This document shows positions 1 to 8,547 of a stretch of 64,000 nt of DNA, piece after piece; the stretch's first letter is position 1, and each line of letters opens with the position of its first letter. The stretch covers positions 124,001 to 188,000 of the forward strand of contig NZ_CP050137.1 in assembly GCF_013344685.1 (NCBI RefSeq), written 5' to 3'. The notes below the pieces were generated by a model. The model did not search any database. It saw only the letters and a list, made by a program, of their open reading frames with translations, and was not told the DNA's origin. The DNA comes from Sphingomonas sp. CL5.1 (GTDB lineage: Bacteria > Pseudomonadota > Alphaproteobacteria > Sphingomonadales > Sphingomonadaceae). Both the position numbers and the translations under genes were made by a program.

Positions 1-624
1 GGGATGACCGAGACCGCCGGCATTTTCGCATTGTGCGATGCGGACGAAACCGCGCTCAACCGGACACTCAAGCATGGGCGCCCCTCTCCCGGCGTGGCGG
101 TGCGCATCGTCGATCCGGAGACCGAGGCCGATCTGCCCGACGGGACGATGGGGGAGATTTGGGTCCGCGGCTATAATGTCATGGAATGCTATTGGAACGC
201 CCCGGCGAAAACGGCGGAGGCGCTGACGCCGGACGGCTGGCTCAAGACCGGCGATCTCTACACGCGGGATCCAGACGGCAATCTCATCTTCGGCGGCCGC
301 TTCAAGGATATGCTCAAGGTCGGCGGCGAGAATGTCGCCGCCATCGAGGTCGAAGCATTCCTGTGTACCCATCCCGCGGTTAAAACCGCCGAAGTGGTCG
401 GCCGGCCCGATGATCGCCTCGACGAGGTGCCCGTCGCCTTCATCGAACTGCACGATGGTCAATCCGCCAGCGCGGACGCGCTCATCGCCCACTGCAAGGG
501 CCGGATCGCGAGCTACAAGGTGCCGCGCGCGATCCATTTCATGGCGGCGGCGGACTGGCCGATGTCGGCCACCAAGATCGACAAACGCGCGCTGCGCGAC
601 CGGCTGAAGGAGCTCTCGCTATGA
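1..624 (+). CDS. AMP-dependent acyl-CoA synthetase, C-terminal part
   Basis: The reading frame is open at the left window edge and begins GMTE, the end of the YGMTE-type motif of adenylate-forming enzymes, so the N-terminal half lies outside. The visible part has the LKTGDL motif, the GRFKDMLKVGGENV hinge that starts the C-terminal lid, and a SATKIDKRAL end carrying the likely catalytic lysine. The family activates carboxylic acids to acyl-AMP and then acyl-CoA. The substrate is unknown; the P450 and flavin monooxygenase nearby suggest an oxidised hydrophobic acid. The stop overlaps the next start (ATGA), so the two genes are translationally coupled. Confidence 0.88.
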   Translation, partial: GMTETAGIFALCDADETALNRTLKHGRPSPGVAVRIVDPETEADLPDGTMGEIWVRGYNVMECYWNAPAKTAEALTPDGWLKTGDLYTRDPDGNLIFGGRFKDMLKVGGENVAAIEVEAFLCTHPAVKTAEVVGRPDDRLDEVPVAFIELHDGQSASADALIAHCKGRIASYKVPRAIHFMAAADWPMSATKIDKRALRDRLKELSL

Positions 625-1025
625 ACGACCGAATCGACCCGAAGGCCGTCGTCGCGGATTTTCTGGCCACCTTCTCGCGCGGCGATGTCGATGGCGTGCT
701 CGCGACCATGGCCGATGGCGCGACCTGGTGGGTGTCAGGCGGACTCGATGGGATGGCCGGCACGTATGAAAAGGCGACCTTCGGCGATCTGCTGCGCGGT
801 GCGACCGCGCTTTATCTCGAGGGAGCTTTGCGGATCACGCCGACGAGCATGATCGCGGAAGGAAACCGCGTCGCGGTCGAGGCCAAGGGGCTGGCGACGA
901 TGACGAACGGGCGGGTTTACGCGCCATCCTATCATTTCCTGTTCGAACTCGCCGGCGACAAGATACTTCGCGTTCGCGAATATATGGACACGATGCACGC
1001 CTGGGAGACGTTCTTCAAACCCTAG
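621..1025 (+). CDS. SnoaL/NTF2-like protein
   Basis: This 134-residue protein has the length and pattern of a single cone-shaped NTF2-like domain: an N-terminal VVADFLATFSRGD helix, the MADGATWWV strand, and a YHFLFELAGDKI...REYMDT strand pair near the end. Members include ketosteroid isomerase-like enzymes, polyketide cyclases and small binding proteins, so the reaction cannot be named. It starts inside the stop of the acyl-CoA synthetase gene (ATGA), which suggests work in the same pathway. Its 3' end overlaps the convergent TetR gene by 11 nt. Confidence 0.8.
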   Translation: MNDRIDPKAVVADFLATFSRGDVDGVLATMADGATWWVSGGLDGMAGTYEKATFGDLLRGATALYLEGALRITPTSMIAEGNRVAVEAKGLATMTNGRVYAPSYHFLFELAGDKILRVREYMDTMHAWETFFKP

Positions 1026-1677
1026 CCGAGCCAAGCGGCATACAGGTCGCCAGCACGATCTGGCCGAGTGTGTCGTCCACCGCGTCCTCGAAGCTCTCGT
1101 CGTCGGACGACCGGACACGGTCGTCGGCATAAGCGGTCAGCATGTTGAGGAACATGAAACAGGCCGTCACCAGCCGGCGCTGCGCAATGTGCTCGGGCAG
1201 GAAATCGAGCCGCTGCCGCAGTAACTGCAACGCGCGCGCGATGTTCGGTGGCAATTCCGCGCCGAAGTCGCCGAAGTCCCGTCCATCGTTGCGCAGCAGA
1301 TAGAGCAGCAGGAAATAGGCATAACTGTGATTATCTCGCTGTCCGGGCAACTCGAGCTGCGGCAGGAAGATAATCTCGACGATCGCCCGCGCGTCGGAGA
1401 GCCTGCCGGCCGCTTCCGCCGCCGCCAGCATCTCGCCGCGCCGCGCCTCCATCTGCTGCATGCGATGGACGAAAATCGCATGGACCAGGCCCTCGCGCGA
1501 ACCAAAATGATATTGAACCGCATGGTGATTACCCTGCCCGGCCGCGGCGGCAATCTCGCGTAGCGACACGCCGTCGATCCCGCCCTTCGCGAACAATTGC
1601 TCGGCAGCGAGGATCAGCCTGGTCTTGCCGTCCGACCTTGCCGCTCGCGCCGTCGCCACTCCTGCTCTCCCATTCAT
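1015..1677 (-). CDS. TetR-family transcriptional regulator
   Basis: This is a 220-residue protein with a TetR helix-turn-helix at about residues 18-64 (ILAAEQLFAKGG, GVSLREIAAAAG, then AVQYHFGSREGLV). The C-terminal ligand domain is family-typical in length and not informative about the ligand. It is divergent from the luciferase-like monooxygenase gene, and the shared 90-bp intergenic region carries an inverted repeat at 1709-1730 that would suit a TetR operator. The likely role is repression of the monooxygenase and of itself until an inducer binds. Confidence 0.88.
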   Translation of the reverse strand: MNGRAGVATARAARSDGKTRLILAAEQLFAKGGIDGVSLREIAAAAGQGNHHAVQYHFGSREGLVHAIFVHRMQQMEARRGEMLAAAEAAGRLSDARAIVEIIFLPQLELPGQRDNHSYAYFLLLYLLRNDGRDFGDFGAELPPNIARALQLLRQRLDFLPEHIAQRRLVTACFMFLNMLTAYADDRVRSSDDESFEDAVDDTLGQIVLATCMPLGSARV

Positions 1678-1708
1678 CCGCGCGATCCCGCTTGACCGCT
1701 CCGATCGC

Positions 1709-1730
1709 CCATGTCAATTAAGCCACATGG
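1709..1730. promoter_or_regulatory. Candidate TetR operator (inverted repeat)
   Basis: CCATGT and ACATGG face each other across 10 bp in the gap between the divergent TetR and monooxygenase genes. The position is right for a repressor acting on both promoters. Assignment to this TetR protein is inferred from location. Confidence 0.45.
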
Positions 1731-1767
1731 CGTAAATTAGATCACGAAAATCACGAGGAGAGATGAA

Positions 1768-2919
1768 ATGGCGATGCAGACCGGATTGATCTTCCACCCG
1801 TACATGCGGCCTGACCGCACCGCGCGACAGACATTCGAATGGGGCGTGCAAAGCTCGATCGCGGGCGACAAGGCCGGGTTCGACTCGATGATGATCTCCG
1901 AACATGCCTCGCAGATCTGGGAAAATATCCCCGCCCCCGAACTGATCATCGCGGCCTCCGCACTGCATACCAAGACGATCAAGTTCGCGCCGATGGCGCA
2001 CATCCTGCCGCACCATAACCCGACCAAGCTGGCGATGACGGTCGGCTGGCTCTCCCAGATTCTGGAAGGGCGATATTTCATGGGGATCGGCGCCGGTGCC
2101 TACCCGCTGGCGTCTTACATGCACGGCATCCGCGGCGACGACCAGAAGACCGAGCACCTGAACGAAATGGTGCGTGAATCGCTCGACATCATGGAGCGCA
2201 TCTGGAAGCGCGAACCCTTCTTCTTCGAAGGCAAATATTGGGACGCGGGATTCCCCGAGGAAGAAATCGCCGTGACCGAGGAAGATGAGCAGCACAAGCT
2301 CGCCAATTATTCACCCTGGGGCGGATCCTTCCCCGAATTCGCGGTCACCGGATTCAGCGCCAATTCGCCGTCGATGAAGCTGGCGGGCGAGCGCAATTTC
2401 AAACCGGTCTCGATCTATTCGGGGCTGGACGCGCTGAAGCGCCATTGGGAAATCTACGCCGAAGCCAATATCAAGGCCGGCTTTACCCCCGATCGCCAGC
2501 GCCACGCGGTATCCCAGACGGTATTCGTCGGCGATACCGATGCTGCGGCGAAGAAGGAAGTGATGGAAGGCCCGATCGGCTATTGCTTCAACCGCTATCT
2601 GATCCCGATCTGGCGGCGCTTCGGCATGATGGATGGTTTCGCCAAGGATGCCGGCATCGATCCGCTCAAGGCCGACCTCGAATTCCTCGTCGACAAGGTC
2701 TTCGTGGTGGGATCGCCCGACACCGTCGTCGAGAAGATCAGCACGCTGTTCGAAAAGTGCGGCGGCTGGGGCACGCTCCAGATCGAGAGCCATGATTATT
2801 ACGACGATCCGTCACCTTGGTTCCATTCACTCGAACTGGCGGCGAAGGAGGTCGCACCCCGGATCAAGCTCCCCGGCGCAGTTGAGCGCGCGTCAGGTAC
2901 CGCGAAGGTCGCCGCCTGA
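1768..2919 (+). CDS. LLM-class flavin-dependent monooxygenase
   Basis: The 383-residue protein has the bacterial luciferase-like layout: a GFDSMMISEH strand-helix, the LPHHNPTKLA segment, and the LEGRYFMGIGAGAYP loop typical of the FMN-binding TIM barrel, ending in a region with GSPDTVVEKI that is common in LLM oxidoreductases. These enzymes use reduced FMN supplied by a separate reductase to hydroxylate or cleave small hydrophobic substrates; limonene- and alkanesulfonate-type monooxygenases are relatives. The start is set by a strong GAGGAGAG site. A riboflavin-pathway gene lies 1.7 kb downstream, consistent with a high flavin demand. The substrate is unknown. Confidence 0.88.
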   Translation: MAMQTGLIFHPYMRPDRTARQTFEWGVQSSIAGDKAGFDSMMISEHASQIWENIPAPELIIAASALHTKTIKFAPMAHILPHHNPTKLAMTVGWLSQILEGRYFMGIGAGAYPLASYMHGIRGDDQKTEHLNEMVRESLDIMERIWKREPFFFEGKYWDAGFPEEEIAVTEEDEQHKLANYSPWGGSFPEFAVTGFSANSPSMKLAGERNFKPVSIYSGLDALKRHWEIYAEANIKAGFTPDRQRHAVSQTVFVGDTDAAAKKEVMEGPIGYCFNRYLIPIWRRFGMMDGFAKDAGIDPLKADLEFLVDKVFVVGSPDTVVEKISTLFEKCGGWGTLQIESHDYYDDPSPWFHSLELAAKEVAPRIKLPGAVERASGTAKVAA

Positions 2920-2935
2920 TAATAACTGAACTGAA

Positions 2936-2961
2936 TGCCCCGGCGGATCGGCGTCGGGGCA
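2936..2961. terminator. Hairpin between convergent genes
   Basis: TGCCCCG and CGGGGCA can pair across a short GC-rich loop, just after the monooxygenase stop and before the convergent TetR stop. There is no clear T tract, so it would be an atypical bidirectional terminator. Confidence 0.45.
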
Positions 2962-3014
2962 CCAGATCGAAATTGCCCGCCAAGCTTGCGCTTCCAGTCG
3001 TGCTCAAACGCGGT

Positions 3015-3722
3015 TCAGGTCGACGGCGCTTCCGCAATGCGCTCGCTGCCCGGCAGCGCCGACCCACTGGCGGCCTCCGGTTTCATGCCGCCGATGAAGA
3101 TCGACCAGAAAGCTTCGGCTACCTGCTGGCCCGACATGCCGCCACCGGGGACGAACCAGCGATGGGTCCAGTTGAGCATCCCGAAAAGGGCGTTTTCAAC
3201 GATGCGCACGGGTATGTCGCCGCGCAGATCCTGCTCTTCGATCGCGCCACGGATGAACCCAAGCAGCATCTGATCGAACTTCCGCGTCTTCGCGATCATC
3301 TCCTGCGCCCAGGCCGTCTCCTCGGCCCCGATCTGGTGCATCTGTTCCTGAATATACACGAAGGTCGCCGGATAATTCTCCTCGTAGCTCACCATGAGTT
3401 GCACGAAGATGGCGCGAAGCCGCTCCAGCGACGTCAGGCTGTGGTCGGCCGACAGGTCGCCAGCCATTTGCATGTTGGCATCGAAGGCGCCCTCGACGGT
3501 TTCGTGAAACAGTTCCTCCTTGCTGCCGACATAATAATAGACCGTTGCCCGGTCCAATCCCGCCTCACGGCCGATGTCGGCAAGCTTGGTCGACTGGAAA
3601 CCCTGTTCCTTGAACAAGCGGGCCGCGATGCGCAGCAGTTCGGAACGTTTGGCGGCATAGTCGGCGCTCCCGTCGGCCTGAGCCGAACGCCGACGTTTCG
3701 ATATGTTGCTCACCTTGGTCAT
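3015..3722 (-). CDS. TetR-family transcriptional regulator
   Basis: A TetR helix-turn-helix is visible near the N-terminus (ELLRIAARLFKEQGF, TKLADIGREAGLDRATVYYYVGSKEELF), followed by an all-helical ligand domain. The frame extends upstream, but the start at MTKVSNISK places the DNA-binding domain normally and leaves room for a divergent promoter. It faces the DUF2889-ribBA pair, and an inverted repeat (3770-3785) lies between them. It probably represses that pair. The inducer cannot be read from sequence. Confidence 0.88.
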   Translation of the reverse strand: MTKVSNISKRRRSAQADGSADYAAKRSELLRIAARLFKEQGFQSTKLADIGREAGLDRATVYYYVGSKEELFHETVEGAFDANMQMAGDLSADHSLTSLERLRAIFVQLMVSYEENYPATFVYIQEQMHQIGAEETAWAQEMIAKTRKFDQMLLGFIRGAIEEQDLRGDIPVRIVENALFGMLNWTHRWFVPGGGMSGQQVAEAFWSIFIGGMKPEAASGSALPGSERIAEAPST

Positions 3723-3769
3723 GCGAGCGAGTTTGTGACCAAACCCATCGAGCCGCAACCCCAATTGCG

Positions 3770-3785
3770 TCAACAAAGATGTTGA
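3770..3785. promoter_or_regulatory. Candidate TetR operator (inverted repeat)
   Basis: TCAACA and TGTTGA are separated by 4 bp in the 109-bp gap between the divergent TetR gene and the DUF2889 gene. The position fits a repressor site; the assignment is inferred. Confidence 0.4.
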
Positions 3786-3831
3786 TAGTTTCCTCCGGGG
3801 CCATATGATGGCTCCAACGAGAGGATAAACA

Positions 3832-4629
3832 TTGGCACTGCACCACCTGCAGCCCAACCCGGCATATGGTACCGGCCGATATCGGCGGCGGATCGAATTT
3901 GTCGCCAGGCCGTCGCGCGTGCTCGCGATGCTCGACGATACGCATCACGCGATGTGGCTGGTGCTCGAACATGACGGCCACATGGTTACCGGCGTGAGCG
4001 GCGCCTTCACACGTCAGCCGGCGACGCCATGCGGTGGCGCGGTCGACGGGCTCCGGGCGCTTGTCGGCATGCCACTTGATGCGGCTGTGAATGATCTGCG
4101 CCGGCATCTGCCGTTCGCCGAAAACTGTACCCATCTGGCCGACCTGTCGGTCTCGGCGATGCGCCCCGTGCATCGACGTACCGGATCGACGTGCTACGAC
4201 ATCGTCATACCGGACGCCGGTAATACCCCCAGATGGATCGAGATCGCCCGCAACGCGCGGCCAGTCCATCGCTGGGCTGTCAGCGGCACGACGATCGTCG
4301 CCCCCGAACCGCTCGCCGGACGACCGCTGCTGGGCAAATTCACGCGCTGGGCGCGGGAGACATTCTCCGGCGACGATCTCGACGCCGCGATGATGCTCCA
4401 GCGCGGTGTCTTCGTGGCCCGCGCGCTGCCTTATCATGTGGATCCCTCGCCGCCGATCCCGCTGCGGGACTATGGCGGGATCGAGGGCGCGTGCTTCAGC
4501 TATTCGGGGGCCAATTGGCGCACCGCGACCGGCGCGCAGGATTTCGTCCGCGATTTCACCAACGGTGTCACACCCCAAAAACTTCCCGCGCATGTCGCGG
4601 ATGCCTTTGAACTGGAACCCAAGATATGA
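3832..4629 (+). CDS. DUF2889 domain protein
   Basis: The 265-residue protein matches the DUF2889 pattern as I know it: YRRRIEF near the start, a mid-protein CTHLADLS motif and an SGTTIV segment. No function is established for the family. The start is TTG: in-frame ATGs just upstream run into a stop, and AGAGGA sits about 7 nt before TTG. It ends in a 4-nt overlap (ATGA) with the riboflavin-type gene, and I recall the family near aromatic and steroid catabolic genes. A role linked to flavin monooxygenation is only a guess from neighbours. Confidence 0.72.
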   Translation: MALHHLQPNPAYGTGRYRRRIEFVARPSRVLAMLDDTHHAMWLVLEHDGHMVTGVSGAFTRQPATPCGGAVDGLRALVGMPLDAAVNDLRRHLPFAENCTHLADLSVSAMRPVHRRTGSTCYDIVIPDAGNTPRWIEIARNARPVHRWAVSGTTIVAPEPLAGRPLLGKFTRWARETFSGDDLDAAMMLQRGVFVARALPYHVDPSPPIPLRDYGGIEGACFSYSGANWRTATGAQDFVRDFTNGVTPQKLPAHVADAFELEPKI

Positions 4630-5747
4630 CTGATCCGGACATCGCTTCGATCGAAACCATCATCGAGGATGCCCGCAACGGCCGCCCCTATATCCTGGTG
4701 GATGCGCCAGATCGCGAGAATGAAGGCGACGTGATCATTCCCGCGCAGTTTGCAACGCCCAGCGCGATCAATTTCATGGCGATGCACGCACGCGGCCTGA
4801 TCTGTCTGGCACTGTCGTCCGAGCGCGCCCGGCAGCTTGATCTGGCGCCGATGGCACCGCGCAACGAAAGCGGACACGGCACCGCATTCACCGTGTCGAT
4901 CGAGGCACGGCAAGGCGTCACAACGGGCATCTCCGCACACGATCGTGCGCACAGCGTCGCAGTGGCGATCGATCCGACGAAAGACCACCGCGATATCGTC
5001 TCGCCCGGCCACGTCTTCCCGCTCGTAGCGCGCGACGGCGGCGTCCTGGTCCGCGCCGGCCATACCGAGGCGTCGGTGGATATCTCGCGCCTCGCCGGCA
5101 TGACGCCGGCCGGCGTCATCTGCGAGATCATGAATGACGACGGCACGATGAGCCGGCTGCCCGAACTGATCTCGTTCGCCCGCCGACACGGCCTCAACAT
5201 CGGGACGATCGCCGATCTGATCGCGTATCGCCGCCGCACGGAATCGCTGGTCGAGCGCGTCGCGGAGGCACCGTTCGACAGCTGGCACGGCAATTTCCGG
5301 ATCGTTGTCTATCGCAACCGGATCGATGGCGGCGAGCATGTCGCGCTGGTCCGTGGCACGCCCAAGAAAGACGCACCGACGCTTGTGCGCGTTCACCAAC
5401 TCGATCTCACCGCCGATATTCTCGGCTGGCGCGCGGCGCATCGCGACTATGTGCCGGCCGCGCTCCGCGCCCTTGCCGCCCATGATGGCCCGGCGGTGGC
5501 CGTATTCGTGACTGATCCGAACCCGTCGTCGATTTCGGAACGGGTGAAGGGCAACCGCAAGGCGTATTCGGACACGCACGGGTATCGCGATTATGGCATC
5601 GGTGCGCAGATCCTGCGGGACCTCGGCGTTGGGGAGATGATCCTTCTGACCTCCAGCTCGCAGAAACTCGCCGCACTGCAAGGGTTCGGCCTCACCGTCG
5701 TCAATCGTCAAGCGCTGGTCGAACCCGGGATGAAACTCGTCGGTTAG
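4626..5747 (+). CDS. ribB: RibBA-like: 3,4-dihydroxy-2-butanone-4-P synthase with degenerate GTP cyclohydrolase II domain
   Basis: The N-terminal ~205 residues are a DHBP synthase, which makes the four-carbon precursor of riboflavin from ribulose 5-phosphate. The acidic loop RENEGDV, the GHTEASVDISRLAG segment and the GVICEIMNDDGTMSR segment are all present. The C-terminal part aligns by order with GTP cyclohydrolase II, but where the zinc-binding HSECLTGD..CDC run should be it reads HQLDLTAD with no cysteines, so that half is probably inactive. Such fusions are frequent in alphaproteobacteria. Its place in a catabolic block beside an FMN-dependent monooxygenase suggests an extra flavin supply. 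Confidence 0.87.
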   Translation: MTDPDIASIETIIEDARNGRPYILVDAPDRENEGDVIIPAQFATPSAINFMAMHARGLICLALSSERARQLDLAPMAPRNESGHGTAFTVSIEARQGVTTGISAHDRAHSVAVAIDPTKDHRDIVSPGHVFPLVARDGGVLVRAGHTEASVDISRLAGMTPAGVICEIMNDDGTMSRLPELISFARRHGLNIGTIADLIAYRRRTESLVERVAEAPFDSWHGNFRIVVYRNRIDGGEHVALVRGTPKKDAPTLVRVHQLDLTADILGWRAAHRDYVPAALRALAAHDGPAVAVFVTDPNPSSISERVKGNRKAYSDTHGYRDYGIGAQILRDLGVGEMILLTSSSQKLAALQGFGLTVVNRQALVEPGMKLVG

Positions 5748-5759
5748 AGAACCGGCAAA

Positions 5760-5801
5760 CGCTCGGCCGGCCACGCCTTGAGTGACGTGGTCGACCGAGC
5801 G
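5760..5801. terminator. Bidirectional hairpin terminator
   Basis: CGCTCGG...CCGAGCG forms the base of a long imperfect stem (CCACG pairs with CGTGG inside) in the 75-bp gap between the convergent ribB and ferredoxin genes. The strong stem lacks a T tract. Confidence 0.6.
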
Positions 5802-5822
5802 AGCCATTCTTCAACGCCGCGC

Positions 5823-6140
5823 TCAATCTTCGGGCGCGATCGTTACCTCTAGCCCGTCGAGCGCCTCGTCGATCATGATCTGACACGAGAGCCGCGACCG
5901 GGCCGTGCGGTGCGAGGATGCGTCCAGCAGATCGTCCTCGTCGGCGCTCATCACGGGAAGGCGGTCGACGAACTCCTGGGCGACATGGACATGGCAGGTC
6001 GCGCAGGAGATACAGCCGCCGCACAATGCGAGCAGTTCGTCCACGCCTGCGTCTCGAATGGCTTCCATGACGCTCAGACCGGCGTCGGGGCGAATGGTCA
6101 AGCGCGCGCCCTCGCGCGTCGTCACGATAATCTCTGGCAT
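5823..6140 (-). CDS. [2Fe-2S] ferredoxin, putidaredoxin/adrenodoxin type
   Basis: This 105-residue protein has the cluster-binding layout [10 protein letters not shown] with a later single cysteine (RLSCQI), the C-x5-C-x2-C...C arrangement of vertebrate-type ferredoxins that feed class I bacterial P450s. It lies 9 nt downstream of the P450 gene on the same strand, so it is very probably the electron donor to that enzyme. No ferredoxin reductase is present nearby; one must come from elsewhere. Confidence 0.92.
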   Translation of the reverse strand: MPEIIVTTREGARLTIRPDAGLSVMEAIRDAGVDELLALCGGCISCATCHVHVAQEFVDRLPVMSADEDDLLDASSHRTARSRLSCQIMIDEALDGLEVTIAPED

Positions 6141-6149
6141 GCGTGGCGC

Positions 6150-7415
6150 TCAGTTCTTTGACGACCAGACGAGCGGGACGTCATCGACTGCCGCCACGAT
6201 CCCCGAGTGGTAAACCGGCGTCGCACCGTCCGCGAGACGGAATTCGGGAATGCGCTTGAACCATTCCTCAAGCGTGACGATGACCTCCATCCGTGCCAGA
6301 TGCATGCCGGCGCAGCGATGCGGCCCCCAACCGAAGGTAGTGTGAGAGATTCCGCGCCGCTCCAGATTCACCTGCCATGGATCGGGATTCTGCGTTTCGT
6401 CGAGGCCGTGAAGCACGGTCGGCAACAGGATCATATCGCCGCGCTTCAATTGCAGGCCGCGATATTCCTGATCCTTCGCCACCATCCGCGCTTCTGAGAC
6501 GACCGGAAAACGCCGGAACATCTCTTCCGCGCTGCGCATCAGCTTGACATTATCCTCGCGCAGTTCGGCGACAAGCGCCGGATTGCGCGCAAGATAGATC
6601 ATCATGAAGCTGAGGAAGTTCACCACCGTATCGAGCCCGGCGAGAAGCAGGAGCGCGATCAGACCGAGCGCCTTTTCATGCGTGATCTGCTCACCGTTGA
6701 TCTCGGCGTTGATCATGACGCTGATAAGATCGTCGCCATCGCCGCCACGGCGTGCATGAATGATCGGATCGACATAGTCGAACAAACCGCGATTGCCCGC
6801 CTCGAGCATCGCCGCCATCTCCTCTGGCGTGTTGCCTTCGGGGCGCGTCATCATCTTGGCGAGGCGGCCGAGCATGGCGGCGTCTTCCATCGGCAGATCG
6901 GCCAGCGCCATGAACACGCGGACCGGGAAGACATTCGCATAATCGCTGGAGAAATCGCATCTCCCGGCGTCGGCGAACCCCTCGATCAGATCGATCGCGA
7001 CCTCGCGCACCTTGGTCTCGACCGTGCGCATGCGCCCCAGATTGAGGCCCTTGTCGAGCGTCTTGCGATACGGCGTGTGCTCCGGTGGATCCATCCGGGT
7101 CGGCACCATGTCATATTTCTCGCCCGCCTCCTTGGGCAGGAAGATCACCTCGCTCGAAAAACGGCTCGGATCGCTGTAGATTTCGCGAACCGTGTCGCCG
7201 TTGGTCGCGATCCAGTGCCCGCCGGTGAAGGGCGTCCAAACAAGATCAGGAATGTCGTCTGTCTGAATACGCTTCCACGCCTCGTGATATCCCTCCTCGA
7301 TCCCGTCGAGCGCATACATGTCGATTTCGCGGACGCGATCTTGCGGCACATGATCGGGACGCGGCGCGCGGCTGCGTTCGATGGGTGCTCGGACTTCCTC
7401 AGGCGTGGTCGCCAT
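6150..7415 (-). CDS. Cytochrome P450, CYP101 (P450cam)-like
   Basis: The 421-residue protein has the heme motif [10 protein letters not shown] with the thiolate ligand near Cys368, an I-helix [11 protein letters not shown] and a K-helix EMFR. Several long stretches match P450cam as I recall it, including [29 protein letters not shown] and LPLVW at the end. CYP101 enzymes hydroxylate camphor and related terpenoids or aromatics. P450cam has Tyr96 and Phe98 in an AYDF segment; here the segment reads KYDM, so the tyrosine is kept and the following aromatic is methionine. The ATG at 7415 follows AGGAGA, so the in-frame extension upstream was rejected. Confidence 0.92.
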   Translation of the reverse strand: MATTPEEVRAPIERSRAPRPDHVPQDRVREIDMYALDGIEEGYHEAWKRIQTDDIPDLVWTPFTGGHWIATNGDTVREIYSDPSRFSSEVIFLPKEAGEKYDMVPTRMDPPEHTPYRKTLDKGLNLGRMRTVETKVREVAIDLIEGFADAGRCDFSSDYANVFPVRVFMALADLPMEDAAMLGRLAKMMTRPEGNTPEEMAAMLEAGNRGLFDYVDPIIHARRGGDGDDLISVMINAEINGEQITHEKALGLIALLLLAGLDTVVNFLSFMMIYLARNPALVAELREDNVKLMRSAEEMFRRFPVVSEARMVAKDQEYRGLQLKRGDMILLPTVLHGLDETQNPDPWQVNLERRGISHTTFGWGPHRCAGMHLARMEVIVTLEEWFKRIPEFRLADGATPVYHSGIVAAVDDVPLVWSSKN

Positions 7416-7504
7416 GACATCTCTCCTGCAAGCGCGGCCTCGTGTCCGCTCATTATGCGTGGACGCTACACGCACAAAATGGCGGCGGCAATCAAAATCA
7501 ACAC

Positions 7505-7518
7505 TTTCGTTGACGAAA
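7505..7518. promoter_or_regulatory. Candidate MerR-type operator palindrome
   Basis: TTTCGT-TG-ACGAAA is a perfect palindrome, flanked by a looser CAAC/GTTG pair, between the divergent P450 and MerR-family genes. MerR regulators bind such dyads in overlong promoter spacers. The function is inferred from position. Confidence 0.5.
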
Positions 7519-7554
7519 CGTTGCTCCCGGCGCCGGACAAGCTATGACGCTGTC

Positions 7555-8244
7555 ATGAAGATGCGCGAACTCGAGCAACGCACCGGCGTGAACAGGGAGG
7601 TGATCCGGATCCTGTTCCGCAAGGGCCTGTTGCCCGATCCTTCCAGAAGCGCGCGCAACGCTTCCGATTATGACGAGAATCATGTCCGGGCCATCGCGGC
7701 GGTGCGCAGGCTGCAGCAACAAGACAGGCTCACGCTGGACGAAATCAAACAGGCGATGGCCGGCGAGCAACTGCACGGCCGAAACGAAGCCTCTGTCTAT
7801 CACCGACTGGACGAACTCCTCGCGATACGGATGGGGATCGAACAGTCGCCGGTCGTTTCGCTTGCCAACCTGCAGAAGCACACGCCCGCGGCCGAGCGCG
7901 ACGCCCGGGCCTTCGAGGCGATGGGGATGCTGGAAATCGTCGAGACCGCTGATGGGCCGTCGCTCAGCCTGGGCGATGCCCGCCTCGTGGAAATTTGGGG
8001 CCGAATTCGCGAAGCCGGATTTGTCGAGGAAACCGGCTTCCCACCGGAGAACATCGCTTTCTATCGCGAGGCAGCGGAACTCGTCGCCCGCCATGAGGCG
8101 TCAGTCTTTCTTTCCGGAAGCGCGGGTCAGATCAGCGATGAACAGGGCGCAGCGATGCTGCACGTCGCCCTGCCGTTGATGCTCGATTTCTTCGGCCTCC
8201 TTCGCATCAAGGCTTTCATGCGCAACATTCACGTTCAGGATTAG
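7555..8244 (+). CDS. MerR-family transcriptional regulator
   Basis: The N-terminal MKMRELEQRTGVNREVIRILFRKG segment is a MerR winged helix-turn-helix, followed by the DENHVRAIAAVRRLQQQ linker helix and a 150-residue C-terminal domain with no cysteines suited to metal sensing. A role in sensing an organic ligand is therefore more likely than metal response. It is divergent from the P450-ferredoxin pair and shares a palindromic site with it. The ATG at 7555 matches the domain start; the upstream open frame crosses the P450 promoter. Confidence 0.83.
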   Translation: MKMRELEQRTGVNREVIRILFRKGLLPDPSRSARNASDYDENHVRAIAAVRRLQQQDRLTLDEIKQAMAGEQLHGRNEASVYHRLDELLAIRMGIEQSPVVSLANLQKHTPAAERDARAFEAMGMLEIVETADGPSLSLGDARLVEIWGRIREAGFVEETGFPPENIAFYREAAELVARHEASVFLSGSAGQISDEQGAAMLHVALPLMLDFFGLLRIKAFMRNIHVQD

Positions 8245-8404
8245 CCTCTCTGCGCTTGGTCGCCATTTTGGACTCTCGATCTCAATTGTAGGCCGCACCG
8301 ACTTCTTTTTCTTGGCGGCGGCGTGTTGGCACGCGTCGATCATATCGCGACTTACACGCCGCATCTCCACACAGAGATCGCCCGCGCGCAGCAGGCGTGA
8401 CGAG

Positions 8405-8527
8405 CGTCGGGCGCCGAAATACCTGTTTGCTGACAACGGCAGCGCATTTACCGGTCATCTGGTCGATCTGTGGGCCTATCACCATGGTGTCCGCATCGAC
8501 TTCTCGCGACCGGGAAAGCCGACCGAC
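8405..8527 (+). pseudogene. IS3-family transposase fragment, 5' side of the split
   Basis: About 40 residues of an IS3-type integrase core can be read (KYLFADNGSAFTG, then LVDLWAYHH, then DFSRPGKPTD). It stops exactly where the IS110 element begins, and the same protein resumes at 10004 with DNAYIETFYGSL. The N-terminal two thirds are missing, so this was already a remnant or was damaged later. Confidence 0.8.
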
Positions 8528-8547
8528 ACGGATGTTGTAGACAAGCC

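Noticed and set aside
735..1130. 131-codon minus-strand open frame over the SnoaL-like gene
   Set aside because: It overlaps a well-supported gene over most of its length and has no family features; long antisense frames are common at this GC content.
3565..4593. 342-codon minus-strand open frame opposite the DUF2889 gene
   Set aside because: It is rich in R, H and D with no domain pattern. The plus-strand protein has recognisable motifs and proper coupling to ribB.
4500..5807. 435-codon minus-strand open frame opposite ribB
   Set aside because: The plus strand has clear DHBP synthase motifs; the minus frame has shadow composition and would overlap the terminator hairpin.
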